Notes: generated from the letters alone by a model not told the origin. A DNA stretch of 64,000 nucleotides from UBA8752 sp036159995 (GCA_036159995.1 JAYYEI010000047.1:62001-126000); one strand, 5' to 3'. Positions 26,136-35,301 are shown, counted from the stretch's first letter. A program made the numbers and translations.

Positions 26136-29100
26136 TTAGGCGTTGGGGGTGTTGCGGACCTTCGTCAGGTAGGCGACGTTCGGCTGGACGCCGATCTCCT
26201 CCAGGGCGTGGTAGGTCCGGTTGTTGTCGTACGTGGCGCGCACCTCACTGGAGGTGTCGTTGAGGTCACCGAAGGTGATGGCATTGGTCGGGCACGCCTC
26301 CGCGCAGGCGGTGATGGCCATGCCGTCCTCGAGCGGAGTGCCGGCCTTCTTGGCCTCGAGCTTCGCACCCTGGGTCCGCTGGACGCAGAGGCTGCACTTC
26401 TCCATCACACCGCGGCTCCGGACAACCACGTCCGGGTTGAGCACCATGCGCTGGATGGCATCCTGCGCCGGGTTGAGGTTCTGGAACTTGTCGTATCCGG
26501 GGTAGTGGAACCAGTTAAAGCGGCGCACCTTGAAGGGGCAGTTGTTGGCGCAGTAGCGCGTGCCGATGCACCGGTTGTAGGTCATCTGGTTGACGCCCTC
26601 GTTGGAGTGCGTCGTGGCGGCCACCGGGCACACCGTCTCGCACGGCGCGTGGTTGCAGTGCTGGCACATCATCGGCATGTGCACCGTCTGCGGGTTGGCT
26701 CCCGGCTCCTCCATCTTGGCATAGGTGGAGATGACGCCGAGTCCTTCCTCGGATCCCCGCTCCTTGCTCCAATCGGAAGCGTAGTAGCGGTCGATGCGCA
26801 TCCAGTGCATGTCGCGGTGGCGGCGCACCTCGTCCTTTCCGACGACCGGCACGTTGTTCTCGATGTGGCAGGCCGTCACGCAGGCGCTGCACCCGATGCA
26901 GCTCGTGAGGTCAATGGCCATGCCCCAACGGTGTCCAACACCGTCGACGGCATGCTCGTGCCAGAGGTCGAACTCACCGGCGGCCTTCTTGTCGAGGGCG
27001 TTGATCTCGCCGTCCCCGTTGATGTCGTCGTGGACGTTGAGGCCGATCACCCGGTTCCAGCTGGCGTCGCCGCGCTTGGCGTTGGCTTCCGCCAGGTAGC
27101 CGTCGAGGGTGGTCTCCTTCACCACGGAGTCGCGCCCCATGATGGTGTGGTGCAACTGCGTGCAGGCCAGCGGGTAGGTCTCGCCGGTCGCTTCGACGGT
27201 CACGTCGTAGGCGGAGAAGGCCGGGAGGCCATCTACCGAGCCGGCCAGACCGAAGGCGTTCTTTCCGATCGGAACGAGGTTGCCCTCGGCATCCGCGAGG
27301 TGATCTCCTCCTTCACCCACCTGGTAGGCGGCCTTGCCGATGGCCTCATTGCCAGCACCCCGGCCATAGCCGAGGGCGACGCCAACCGTGCCGGGAAGCT
27401 GTCCAGGCTGCGGGAAAGCGGGAAGCTCGATGGAGTTGCCATTGACCGTCACCTTCACCACGGAGGCGGGATCCTTCTCGGCGATGTAGGTGTTGAGGCC
27501 CATCGCCTCCATGTCCGCGCGGGCCATGGTCACGTAGTTGTCCCACGTGGTCTTGGTGATCGGATCGGGCGTCTCCTGGAGCATGGGGTTGCCGGCCTGC
27601 TGGCCGTCTCCCATCGTCACCTTGCGGTAGAGGTCAAGCTCAAAGCTGCCTCCCTGACGCCCCTTCACGGAGGCCAAAGCACCGGCGAGGGCGGAACCGC
27701 TGTAGGTGGCGGTCACCTTTTCCGGAGTGGTCACGGCGAGGAAACCGTTGTGGACACCGGTGTTCCAATCCTGGTCGGTGTACATGGCCTCAGCGCTGTA
27801 GGTCGCATTGTGCGTCCGGCGCAGGAACGTGTAGGCATCCACGGTCTGGCCAGCCCAGGCGAGTAGGCTCTCGGTGGCGTGACGCGTGTCGTACAGCGGC
27901 TGGATGGCCGGCTGGGCGATGTCGATGCGCTCGGGATCGATCTGCAGGTCGTTCCACGCCTCGAGCCAGTGGTGGTTCGGGGCAATGGCCGAGCAGCGGC
28001 TCGCCGTCTCGTCGGCGAACAGCGCAGTGGACACGCTGAAGGCGACCTTCTCGAGTCCGGCGTTGAACGCCGCAGCGTCCACTGCGTGGTAGGACGGGTT
28101 GGTGCCGTCCACGATGAGGGCGGACACCCGGCCGGCCTTCATGTCCTCCACGAGGGTGGCAAAGGCGGCGTCATCCCCCTGATGCAGGGCGGCCTTCTCG
28201 TTGAAGTCAACCGTCGTGCCCAGGGCGCCGAGCGCCGCGTTGATGGCGTTGACGATGCACTGGGTGGCGACGTCGTTGTCTCCGGCGACCACCAAGCCAT
28301 TGGCTCCGGCGGCCTTCAGGTCGGCCGCAGCCGCCTTGACACCGGCGAGGGTGGCCTCGTCGAGTCCGGCCGCATGGCCCTGACCGTTGATCTCATTGAG
28401 CAGGGCGGCGGCCACGTTGCCCTGCTGGGAGGGCTTGACGCGGGTGCGGCGGTCGGCGTTGGATCCCGTGAGGGACATGCCGCTCTCAAAGGCGTGCAGG
28501 ACGCTCATGGCTCCATCCTCCGGACGGCGGGTCTTGGCCCACTCGGTTGTGTACCAGACGGTGTCGCCCCACGTGCCGAGGAAGTCGGCGTTGAGGGAGA
28601 CCACGGTCTTCGCACTGGCGAAATCGTAAGACGGGAAGACCCGGCGTCCGAAGTCCTTATCGGCCGCCTCGACGACGGCGCCGTAGCTGACGGAATCGCA
28701 CTGGACATGCTCCACACCGGCGGCTTCCGCCAGGGCGGCAATGGCGCGGGAGTGGCTCGGGCTCATCACCGTGCCAGTCAGGAGAACCTTGCGGCCGGCT
28801 CCGGACAGGCCCTTCTGGACCGCTCCATCGAGGGTGGCCCAATCGGTGGCCTCACCGTTGAGCTGGGGAGCCTGAAGGCGGGCGGAGTCATAGAGGCCGA
28901 GGACGGACGCGTTGACGCGGGCGTTGACCCGGCCGTATCCCGTCTCGGTGTTGCTCTTGACAAAGATCGGACGGCCTTCACGCGTCTTCACGAGAACGTC
29001 CACGTAGTCGTGGCCGTCATAGTAAGTGGAGGCGTAGTAGTTCGCCACACCCGGAGTGATTTCCTCCGGCTTGTTGGTGTAGGGGATCGACTTGACCACC

Positions 29101-29315
29101 GGCGTCTCGCAGGCGGCGAGCGTGGCGGCAGTCACGGAGAAGCCCATGAACTTGAGGAAGTCCCGGCGCCCGGTGTTGGCGCGCTGGAGCCGGTCGTCGG
29201 CGAGGAACTCGTCCACAGGCCGCTCGGCGGGGAACTCCTGGGATTCGAGCTGCTCGAATTCCGGGGTGCGGTCCAACTCCTCGAGTCCGGACCAGTAAAT
29301 CTTGTTGTCAGCCAT
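26136..29315 (-). CDS. actB: Alternative complex III subunit ActB (molybdopterin-like plus Fe-S)
   Basis: A 1059-residue fusion of a molybdopterin-oxidoreductase-like domain, without cofactor in known complexes, and a C-terminal four-cluster ferredoxin domain. The N-terminus has a twin-arginine signal beginning about residue 49 (GRRDFLKFMG) that ends in ACE, giving a Tat-exported lipoprotein at Cys69. Fe-S motifs are CIGCSACVTACH, CQHCNHAPCETVCP, CIGTRYCANNCPF, and CSLCVQR with CAEACPTNAI. The subunit relays electrons between the quinol site in ActC and the hemes of ActA. A long N-terminal region before the Tat motif is normal for this lineage. Confidence 0.95.
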   Translation of the reverse strand: MADNKIYWSGLEELDRTPEFEQLESQEFPAERPVDEFLADDRLQRANTGRRDFLKFMGFSVTAATLAACETPVVKSIPYTNKPEEITPGVANYYASTYYDGHDYVDVLVKTREGRPIFVKSNTETGYGRVNARVNASVLGLYDSARLQAPQLNGEATDWATLDGAVQKGLSGAGRKVLLTGTVMSPSHSRAIAALAEAAGVEHVQCDSVSYGAVVEAADKDFGRRVFPSYDFASAKTVVSLNADFLGTWGDTVWYTTEWAKTRRPEDGAMSVLHAFESGMSLTGSNADRRTRVKPSQQGNVAAALLNEINGQGHAAGLDEATLAGVKAAAADLKAAGANGLVVAGDNDVATQCIVNAINAALGALGTTVDFNEKAALHQGDDAAFATLVEDMKAGRVSALIVDGTNPSYHAVDAAAFNAGLEKVAFSVSTALFADETASRCSAIAPNHHWLEAWNDLQIDPERIDIAQPAIQPLYDTRHATESLLAWAGQTVDAYTFLRRTHNATYSAEAMYTDQDWNTGVHNGFLAVTTPEKVTATYSGSALAGALASVKGRQGGSFELDLYRKVTMGDGQQAGNPMLQETPDPITKTTWDNYVTMARADMEAMGLNTYIAEKDPASVVKVTVNGNSIELPAFPQPGQLPGTVGVALGYGRGAGNEAIGKAAYQVGEGGDHLADAEGNLVPIGKNAFGLAGSVDGLPAFSAYDVTVEATGETYPLACTQLHHTIMGRDSVVKETTLDGYLAEANAKRGDASWNRVIGLNVHDDINGDGEINALDKKAAGEFDLWHEHAVDGVGHRWGMAIDLTSCIGCSACVTACHIENNVPVVGKDEVRRHRDMHWMRIDRYYASDWSKERGSEEGLGVISTYAKMEEPGANPQTVHMPMMCQHCNHAPCETVCPVAATTHSNEGVNQMTYNRCIGTRYCANNCPFKVRRFNWFHYPGYDKFQNLNPAQDAIQRMVLNPDVVVRSRGVMEKCSLCVQRTQGAKLEAKKAGTPLEDGMAITACAEACPTNAITFGDLNDTSSEVRATYDNNRTYHALEEIGVQPNVAYLTKVRNTPNA

Positions 29316-29344
29316 GGGGCAGATCTCGATTTGCGTTCAGATGA

Positions 29345-30763
29345 TCAGTAGTGGCACTTGGCGCATTCCCATCCGCCGAGTTCCTTGACCGTCGTCTTTT
29401 CGTCTTCCAAATACTTGCGGAGCTCCTCGTTGCCGCGGAGGTCATCCTTGAGGCGCTCGTGAATGTCCTCGTAGTAGCCGGAGGAGGCGAAGCTGATCTC
29501 CGCCTTGTTGTGGCACTCGATGCACCATCCCATCGTCAGGGTGGGCTTGGACAATTCAATCAGGCCGGGGAAGTCGTCCACCAGACCGTTGATCTCCTCC
29601 ACCGGGGCAATGCGGCCCACGGTGAACTTGCCAACGTCGCCGTGGCAGTTTTGACACTCCAGGCCACCGACCACAACGTGCTGCTGGTGGCTGAAGAAGA
29701 CGTGATCCGGCAGGTTGTGGACCTTGTTCCACTTCAGGGGCTTGCCCTGGAAATCGTCCTGCGGGCTCTGGTAGCCGTTTTGGCCTTCCCCGTCGAGGTA
29801 GGTTCCGGACTCGGCGTCGAAGCCGATGGCAGCGTAGATCTTTCCGATCTCCACCTCTCCGTAGCGGCTGCCCTTCTTCACCGCCTTGTGGCAGTTCATG
29901 CAGACGTTGGTGGACGGAATGCCGGCGTGCTTGCTTTCGTAGGCGCTGTGGTGGCAGTACTGGCAGTCAACCTCGTTCTCACAGACGTGAACGCTGTGGA
30001 TGAACTTGACCGGCTGATCAGGGGTGTAGCCTTGGTAGACCCCCACGCCCATCAGACCCTGGTAGCCGATGACCACGAGGTAGGCGACCACGAACAGGCC
30101 GAGGATGCTCACGAAGGCGATGTTGTCCCAAGCCCAGGCCCGGAGGCGCACCACGTAGGGGGCGTCGTCGTCCTCAGCCACTTCCTGGGCGGCACGCTCC
30201 AGGCTGCGGCGAACGGTGGCGGCGCTCAACGCGATGATCAAGAAAAGGGTCAGCAGAATGAGGAACCAGATCGTTCCGTTGGCGCCCTGCTCCTCCTCGA
30301 GGGCATCGTAAATGGTCGGACAATCCGTTCCGGTGTCGGCTGTGGCCACCACATCCGGCGGATTCTGGACGTAGGCCATGATGTCCTTGACATCGTCGGC
30401 GCTCACCGCCTGCGCGGTCATCCAGCCATAGGTGCCGACGTAGCGGTCGACTAAGGATTTCACATAGGGGTCACCGGTGGCGGCTGCGGCCTGGGGATTC
30501 TGAATCCACTGGACCAGGATCTCCTCGCTGGAGCCCCAGCGATCCGCGATGCCCGCGAGACCCGGCGCTGCCAGGACCTCATTGGTCACCTTGTGACAGG
30601 ATGCACAGTTGGCATTGAACAGGGCTTGCCCGTTCTCGATGTTGCCTTCATCCCAAATGCCCGCCGTCATTGCGGTGGGCGCACTGAGCATGGCTGCTGC
30701 CATGATGGAAGCCAGCCCCCTTGCCACAGGAAGGCGCCGCTTCACGCTCAAGATTCCAAACAT
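29345..30763 (-). CDS. actA: Alternative complex III subunit ActA, with fused N-terminal cytochrome c domain
   Basis: A 472-residue multiheme cytochrome. After a signal peptide comes a monoheme domain (CASCH 53-57), a transmembrane helix (165-183), a second helix (215-235), and the ActA pentaheme domain with CQYCH 267-271, CMNCH 288-292, CQNCH 370-374, CIECH 414-418 and CAKCH 467-471. That makes six heme sites, one more than the classical pentaheme ActA, because of the N-terminal cytochrome. It is first in the operon; the start at 30763 sits 24 nt after a perfect promoter box. An earlier in-frame start at 31003 would cross that promoter and lacks the signal peptide. Confidence 0.93.
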   Translation of the reverse strand: MFGILSVKRRLPVARGLASIMAAAMLSAPTAMTAGIWDEGNIENGQALFNANCASCHKVTNEVLAAPGLAGIADRWGSSEEILVQWIQNPQAAAATGDPYVKSLVDRYVGTYGWMTAQAVSADDVKDIMAYVQNPPDVVATADTGTDCPTIYDALEEEQGANGTIWFLILLTLFLIIALSAATVRRSLERAAQEVAEDDDAPYVVRLRAWAWDNIAFVSILGLFVVAYLVVIGYQGLMGVGVYQGYTPDQPVKFIHSVHVCENEVDCQYCHHSAYESKHAGIPSTNVCMNCHKAVKKGSRYGEVEIGKIYAAIGFDAESGTYLDGEGQNGYQSPQDDFQGKPLKWNKVHNLPDHVFFSHQQHVVVGGLECQNCHGDVGKFTVGRIAPVEEINGLVDDFPGLIELSKPTLTMGWCIECHNKAEISFASSGYYEDIHERLKDDLRGNEELRKYLEDEKTTVKELGGWECAKCHY

Positions 30764-30787
30764 GTTGTGCCGCTTGATTTTCGCGGG

Positions 30788-30795
30788 CAAATGTA
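30788..30795 (-). promoter_or_regulatory. -7 promoter box of the act-cta operon
   Basis: Minus strand reads TACATTTG, a perfect TAnnTTTG match, 24 nt before the actA ATG. It is the only clear promoter for the eight-gene respiratory operon ending at 18883. Confidence 0.6.
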
Positions 30796-30836
30796 GAGCC
30801 CAAACCGCGACCGGGCCACGGATTGAGCGAGAAGTT

Positions 30837-31481
30837 TCAATCCCGGTGTGTGGGTGGCAAATGGGGGCCATGGGCCGGAGAATTCCCCGGCGGGAAGACC
30901 GCATCGAGCGGCAGGTCGAGGGGCACCACCAAGGCGTTGGGGAAGCGCGGGCGCCAGGCCTCCCGGACACGGTGTGCCGCCAGCGAGGTGGTGAAGTTCC
31001 CAACCGTCAACCCGAAGAGCGGCGGATACGGCGTCACATAGATAGGCTGGTCCAACGCCTTCAGTTCGAGGCTGCGCTTGAGTTGCCGGGCGCTGTCGAG
31101 TTTGCCCATGAACAGCTGGACCCTGAACCCCGGAATCCGGATGTCCTTGGCCTCCAGTCGCCCGCTGTCCAGCGCCAGGATTTCGGATGGAATCTCCCAG
31201 GTCACACTCCCGGGGATGCCCGCCGGGCCTTCCAATGTGGAGTCCGCTGTCATGGCGTCCACGGGAGGCTCCGAGCTCCCCGCATCTGGCGCCTTCTCAT
31301 CGGCATCCTCGGACCAAGGAGCGACTGGAACGCCCTCCGTGTCCTCCACCGACGGGACCTCCGCTTCCGGCACTGGCGACGCCGGCTTGAACAACTGCCG
31401 CCACCATCCACCATTGTCCTGCGCAACCGACACAGTGGACAGGGCCAGCGAAAGGAAAAGAAGGGACCAGGCGCGTTGCAT
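30837..31481 (-). CDS. Exported SPOR-domain protein
   Basis: A 214-residue protein with a signal peptide (LLFLSLALSTVSVAQ), an acidic/Pro linker of about 80 residues, and a C-terminal SPOR-like domain (FRVQLFMGKLDSARQL ... VGNFTT, with the final LVVPLDL strand). SPOR domains bind denuded peptidoglycan, often at division sites. Transcription comes through porZ: its ATG shares a base with the porZ stop (TGATG), so it is likely translationally coupled. The short tail after the domain (PGNSPAHGPHLPPTHRD) is His/Pro-rich and unusual. Assignment to SPOR is by strand pattern, reasonably sure. Confidence 0.75.
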   Translation of the reverse strand: MQRAWSLLFLSLALSTVSVAQDNGGWWRQLFKPASPVPEAEVPSVEDTEGVPVAPWSEDADEKAPDAGSSEPPVDAMTADSTLEGPAGIPGSVTWEIPSEILALDSGRLEAKDIRIPGFRVQLFMGKLDSARQLKRSLELKALDQPIYVTPYPPLFGLTVGNFTTSLAAHRVREAWRPRFPNALVVPLDLPLDAVFPPGNSPAHGPHLPPTHRD

Positions 31482-33877
31482 CACCGCAAGATGACCATTT
31501 TGCCCGACCCTCCCGACCGGCTGTCGGCCTCTCCGGCCAACGCGAAGTACACCCCTTCGGACACCGGGTATCCCTCGTCGTCGAGGGTATCCCAGACCAC
31601 TCGCCCACCCGCACTGTCCAGCTGACGGACACGCCGTCCCGCGGCATCCACAATGTGCACCTCGGACCCGAATGCCAGACCATCGATCGTCACGGCCGGC
31701 GGATACTCGGGGCGCCATGGATTGGGGAAGATGGTCAGGGAGGACTGGCCGAGTTCGGAGACGAAATTGGTGGCCGTCCCCCGGAAACTCGTGACCCCGT
31801 TCGGTGTGGCGAAATAGACAAGGCCACTGGCCTGGTCGATGGCCACATCGTAGACCTCATTGGACGGCAGAGGGCTGTTTTCCGCCGTGAAATGCGCCAC
31901 CTGCTCCCGGCCATCAGGCGAGAGCAGGAACACCCCGCTGTTGACCGTGGCCACCCACTTTCGGTTTCCGCCGTCGAGGGCGATGTCCCAGACCGTCTCC
32001 GTCTCCAGGAGGAACTGGAAATTGCCATCCTGCTCAATCAGGATCTGCTGGGCATCAATCGGATCGGCCCCGAACAGACCAGACGGCTGATAGAACACCG
32101 CCGGCCCTTGCAACGTGCCCACCCAGACCTCGCCATCGAGATCCTCCTCGAGGGCATAGACAAACGAACTCGGCAGCCCGCCTTCCCCTTCGCCCTGGCC
32201 CAGGATGCGGAAGTCGTCATCGGAGGCGACGCCGGGTGTCCCGGCCGTGGCCATGACCGCCACACCTCGACCCTCTCCGAGAGCCATCCACACCTGTCCG
32301 CCCTGGGTGGCCAGCAACCGCGTGAAGCGGGTCGACGGCCCCAGCCCCTCGAGCTCGAAGACGTGCCACTCCCCCTCTGTGTCCCGCATCTTCAACGGGT
32401 GTTCCGTGCCTTCGTTGGCGACCCAGAGGTTGCCCTGGCGGTCGAAGTCGAGCGCGGACACGGCACACCGCTCAGAGCTCCAGTTCGAGTTCCATTCGAG
32501 GGGCGAATTGCCCGGGTTCCAATAGTCCCGGATTTCGGTGCCGGCAATCTCAATCAGGCCTTCTTCGAGACTACCAAACACGGCCACCTCCGGGTCGAGG
32601 GGATGAATGCTCACGTCCATCGGATCCTGCACGCCATCACCCCCCACCTCGCCTTCGGGAGGCGCAATCTGCCGCCACCACGTGCCCCGGCGGCCACTGA
32701 ACCCTTCCTGTCGGTAGAGGGGAACGCCCGCGGCATCGGTTCCACCGGTCGCCACCCAGAGCCATTCGTTCCACGCGTCGAGCCGGATGCAGGCGTTGCT
32801 TCGCGGGCCATTCGGAGCCAAGGGGCCGTCGAACGCGTCCCCCACCGCATCAAGTCGGAGGACCCCCGAATGCGCATTGGCCAACCACAGTCCCTGGGCC
32901 GAAGCGTCCAGGCCATTGGGCTGGAAGTACACGTTGCCGGCCTGAGAACGCACCGCCCCGGGCTCGCCATTTGACGCCCACTGAACGATGCCGAAGGGCG
33001 TCGATGCCCAGAAGCGATCGCCATCGGCGGCGAGCCGGAGCCAGGACTCGTTGAAATCGGTGGACACCTCGGTCCACGTCCCCCCGGCGGGGGTCCACCA
33101 GACCGCGTCCGGTCCTTCCCGGCGTTCGAGGGCAACCAATCCGCCGGATTCCAAGGAAAGCAAGTCCATCAGGTTGGCCCCGTCCAATCCTGCGGGAGAC
33201 CACGTGGCAGGATTGCCCGGGAACGGGGATCCGACCGGCGCCGTCCACAGTCCGGAGGAGGTGGCGGCCCACCACAGGTCTCCACTGCGCGCCACCGACC
33301 GCACCGACAGGGCGACCCCTCCGGCTTCCAGTTTCCAGGTGTCGCGGACTTCCTGAGCGACCAAATCGTACTCCACGACCCCGATGTCGGTACACAGCAT
33401 CATGCGGTCCCCGTCCACCACGAGGCGGTGGGGCCGTTTGCTGCCGAGCAGGTCGGCCTCAGACAGGTCGGTCACGGACACCACGTCGGAGAGGGCGCCG
33501 TCCGCATCCAAGCGGACGAGGTCGAAGGTGCCCTCGGTGTAGGCCACGATCGCCCAAGCCGGATCGGAAGCGAGGGCCACAGTGCTGATGTCGGCGCGGC
33601 TCAAGCCCTCGGCCTTGCCGAACCGCTGGGTTTCCCCGGTGGGCGACCCGCTGTCGTCCAAGGTCAGGGCAAACACGGCCGTTTCGGCGGCCACGAGGGC
33701 CAACCCCAGCTCGGCCGAGGCCGCCACATCCACACACCGCGTGAAGTTGGGGTGGTCCCGCCACGTCCCGGTCGCAATCTGGGCAGGCGCCGAGCCGGCC
33801 ATCCCCACACAAAGCAGGAGAGCCGAAAGGACACGGAGTCGGATCGTCGTCGGAGGCATGGGAGGTGAATGCGTCAT
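31481..33877 (-). CDS. porZ: Type IX secretion system component PorZ
   Basis: A 798-residue surface protein. A signal peptide (LSALLLCVGMAGSAPAQ) is followed by two beta-propeller domains built of two-component-regulator-propeller repeats (GLWWAATSSGLW, GNLWVANEG, GEVWVGTLQG, NRKWVATVNSG, each with W-V/A-G/A) and a C-terminal T9SS sorting-type domain with LTIFPNPWRPE and the closing GKMVILR. Length and design match PorZ (776 aa in Porphyromonas), which works with the PorU sortase at the outer surface to attach T9SS cargo. Start at 33877 or, less likely, 33859. The next gene encodes a SPOR protein in TGATG overlap. Confidence 0.85.
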   Translation of the reverse strand: MTHSPPMPPTTIRLRVLSALLLCVGMAGSAPAQIATGTWRDHPNFTRCVDVAASAELGLALVAAETAVFALTLDDSGSPTGETQRFGKAEGLSRADISTVALASDPAWAIVAYTEGTFDLVRLDADGALSDVVSVTDLSEADLLGSKRPHRLVVDGDRMMLCTDIGVVEYDLVAQEVRDTWKLEAGGVALSVRSVARSGDLWWAATSSGLWTAPVGSPFPGNPATWSPAGLDGANLMDLLSLESGGLVALERREGPDAVWWTPAGGTWTEVSTDFNESWLRLAADGDRFWASTPFGIVQWASNGEPGAVRSQAGNVYFQPNGLDASAQGLWLANAHSGVLRLDAVGDAFDGPLAPNGPRSNACIRLDAWNEWLWVATGGTDAAGVPLYRQEGFSGRRGTWWRQIAPPEGEVGGDGVQDPMDVSIHPLDPEVAVFGSLEEGLIEIAGTEIRDYWNPGNSPLEWNSNWSSERCAVSALDFDRQGNLWVANEGTEHPLKMRDTEGEWHVFELEGLGPSTRFTRLLATQGGQVWMALGEGRGVAVMATAGTPGVASDDDFRILGQGEGEGGLPSSFVYALEEDLDGEVWVGTLQGPAVFYQPSGLFGADPIDAQQILIEQDGNFQFLLETETVWDIALDGGNRKWVATVNSGVFLLSPDGREQVAHFTAENSPLPSNEVYDVAIDQASGLVYFATPNGVTSFRGTATNFVSELGQSSLTIFPNPWRPEYPPAVTIDGLAFGSEVHIVDAAGRRVRQLDSAGGRVVWDTLDDEGYPVSEGVYFALAGEADSRSGGSGKMVILR

Positions 33878-33918
33878 CGAAACCGTCGGGGACGAGGGTT
33901 TATTGTGCAGCACGAAGG

Positions 33919-34683
33919 TCAGACATCCGGAGGCAACGCCCGCGGGTCCACCGGGCGAACTCCCCTTGGCTTCAATCGCCGGATGCGGGGCGAGGGAGGC
34001 AGCACGGAGAGGTCGAACAAAGCCGGCCCCTGCGTCTCGAGGTTTTCGAGCGCCTGCTCGTCCGCAAGGCCGTACATGAAGTTGCGGTCGCCCAACACCA
34101 TTTCGACGATGCCCCAGCCCACCAGCAGGGCCAGCAGGTCCTCGGTGGCCTGGGCGGGGCGCCGGACGGTTCGCAGGATCTGACGGAATCCGAGAAGCTT
34201 GCCCTTCCTCCACGTCCGGAACAGGCGACCGACGTGCCGGTCGTATTCAAAGGCCGGACGGTCCGCCCGGAAGCGGTGGTCCCAGCAGCGGGACAGCACC
34301 GCGTTGACCCGGATGTTCTCGTCCTCCAGCCGCAAGTAGGTGTTCCATTGCCCCTCCTCATCCTCGGAACGGTGGGGCCGCTGGCGCGAGGGCTCGACCA
34401 CCACCTCCAGCACACTCCTCACATCGGCCTTCCAGACCTGCGTCCTGAACTCCACGGCGGGTTGGCAATACATCTGCGCCGCAGCCTCAATCATGTGCAG
34501 CTCCTCGTCCACCCGAACGCCGCTGACCGTGCCATTGTCCTTCACCCCGACGAGCAGGCGCCCCCCATCCGCGTTGGCGAAGGCCACCAGCGTCCGGGCG
34601 ATTTTCCGGCTGTCGTCGATGCGCGTCTTGAAGTCCTGTTGCTGGTGCTCCCCTTCCGCGATCATTCGAAGGACATGCGACAT
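33919..34683 (-). CDS. AlbA_2 (Schlafen-type) domain protein
   Basis: A 254-residue cytoplasmic protein. The N-terminal 110 residues are the AlbA_2 (divergent AAA_4) domain: QQDFKTRIDDSRKIARTLVAFANADGG and LLVGVKDNGTVSGV are the diagnostic pieces. It then has a basic winged-helix-like region and a C-terminus rich in Pro/Arg. Such proteins bind nucleic acids, and some act as regulators or defence components; a nucleotide-dependent role is not shown here. The promoter box lies only 4 nt from its ATG at 34683. Transcribed away from rimP. No toxin or phage neighbour was seen. Confidence 0.72.
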   Translation of the reverse strand: MSHVLRMIAEGEHQQQDFKTRIDDSRKIARTLVAFANADGGRLLVGVKDNGTVSGVRVDEELHMIEAAAQMYCQPAVEFRTQVWKADVRSVLEVVVEPSRQRPHRSEDEEGQWNTYLRLEDENIRVNAVLSRCWDHRFRADRPAFEYDRHVGRLFRTWRKGKLLGFRQILRTVRRPAQATEDLLALLVGWGIVEMVLGDRNFMYGLADEQALENLETQGPALFDLSVLPPSPRIRRLKPRGVRPVDPRALPPDV

Positions 34684-34687
34684 GCCG

Positions 34688-34695
34688 CAAAGATG
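34688..34695 (-). promoter_or_regulatory. -7 promoter box abutting the AlbA_2 gene start
   Basis: Minus strand reads CATCTTTG (five of six fixed positions), ending 4 nt before the ATG at 34683, the same geometry as upstream of the DUF4258 gene. Confidence 0.5.
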
Positions 34696-34741
34696 GAGTG
34701 GTCCCCCCGGCGCCGGGATGCGGAGTCCACAGGTTTTTGCC

Positions 34742-34749
34742 TACTTTCG
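34742..34749 (+). promoter_or_regulatory. -7 promoter box of the rimP-nusA-infB operon
   Basis: Plus strand reads TACTTTCG (five of six positions). It is 24 nt before an in-frame ATG at 34774, 29 nt before the leader hairpin, and 81 nt before the ATG at 34831 used here for rimP. Confidence 0.5.
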
Positions 34750-34778
34750 CACTGTCGACGATGGGTTGACAGGATGAC

Positions 34779-34801
34779 AAGGGGGGCCGCAAGCCCCCCT
34801 T
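34779..34801 (+). terminator. Terminator-like hairpin in the rimP-nusA-infB leader
   Basis: A 9-bp stem (34779-34787 with 34793-34801, six consecutive G-C pairs), 5-nt loop, then TCTTCTTCG. It lies between the promoter box and the rimP start with no gene before it on this strand. It resembles an intrinsic terminator placed to attenuate the operon. It may also be coding if rimP starts at 34774. Confidence 0.6.
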
Positions 34802-34830
34802 CTTCTTCGCCCCTCGTTCAGTTCGACAAC

Positions 34831-35301
34831 ATGATCAACGCGAGCGACATCCGGAATTGGGTCGAGGAACACCTTGAGAATCAAGGCGGTTTCCTCGTGG
34901 ACGTCTCCGTCTCGGACGGAGCGGACATCCGCGTCCTCGTGGATGCCCCGGACGGCATGCCCATCTCCCGGTGCGTCGAGATTTCCCGGCTCATCGAGGG
35001 CCGGCTCGACCGCGACGTGCAAGACTTCGCCCTGCAGGTCTCCACACCGGGCCTGGACCAGCCCCTCAAGCTCCGCCCGCAATACGACAAGAACGTCGGG
35101 CGCGGAGTCAAGGTGCAGCTCCACGACGGACACAGCGTCGAAGGCACCCTGACGACGGTCGGAGACGACGGCATCGTGGTCGAACACAAGGAAAAACGCA
35201 GAATCGAAGGCCGAAAGGCCAAGGAATGGGTGACGGACCGGCACGAATTGGCCTGGGACAGCATCGCCACCACCAAAGTCAAAATTTCATTCAAGCAATA
35301 A
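34831..35301 (+). CDS. rimP: Ribosome maturation factor RimP
   Basis: A 156-residue protein needed for 30S subunit maturation. The N-terminal alpha/beta domain has FLVDVSVSDGADIRVLVDAPDGM and the C-terminal Sm-like domain has VKVQLHDGHSVEGTLTTV; the STPGLDQPLK motif is the family signature. The stop shares a base with the nusA ATG (TAATG), as in many rimP-nusA-infB operons. The ATG at 34831 is chosen for family alignment; an in-frame ATG at 34774 would add 19 Ser/Pro-rich residues and contain the hairpin. Confidence 0.93.
   Translation: MINASDIRNWVEEHLENQGGFLVDVSVSDGADIRVLVDAPDGMPISRCVEISRLIEGRLDRDVQDFALQVSTPGLDQPLKLRPQYDKNVGRGVKVQLHDGHSVEGTLTTVGDDGIVVEHKEKRRIEGRKAKEWVTDRHELAWDSIATTKVKISFKQ

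Noticed and set aside
24633..27866. A 1077-codon plus-strand open frame opposite actD, actC and actB
   Set aside because: Antisense to well-supported respiratory subunits; biased composition and no start context or promoter.
34779..34801. Leader hairpin considered as terminator of an upstream gene
   Set aside because: The nearest upstream gene runs on the other strand, away from it; no tRNA or small gene was found between the promoter box and the hairpin.
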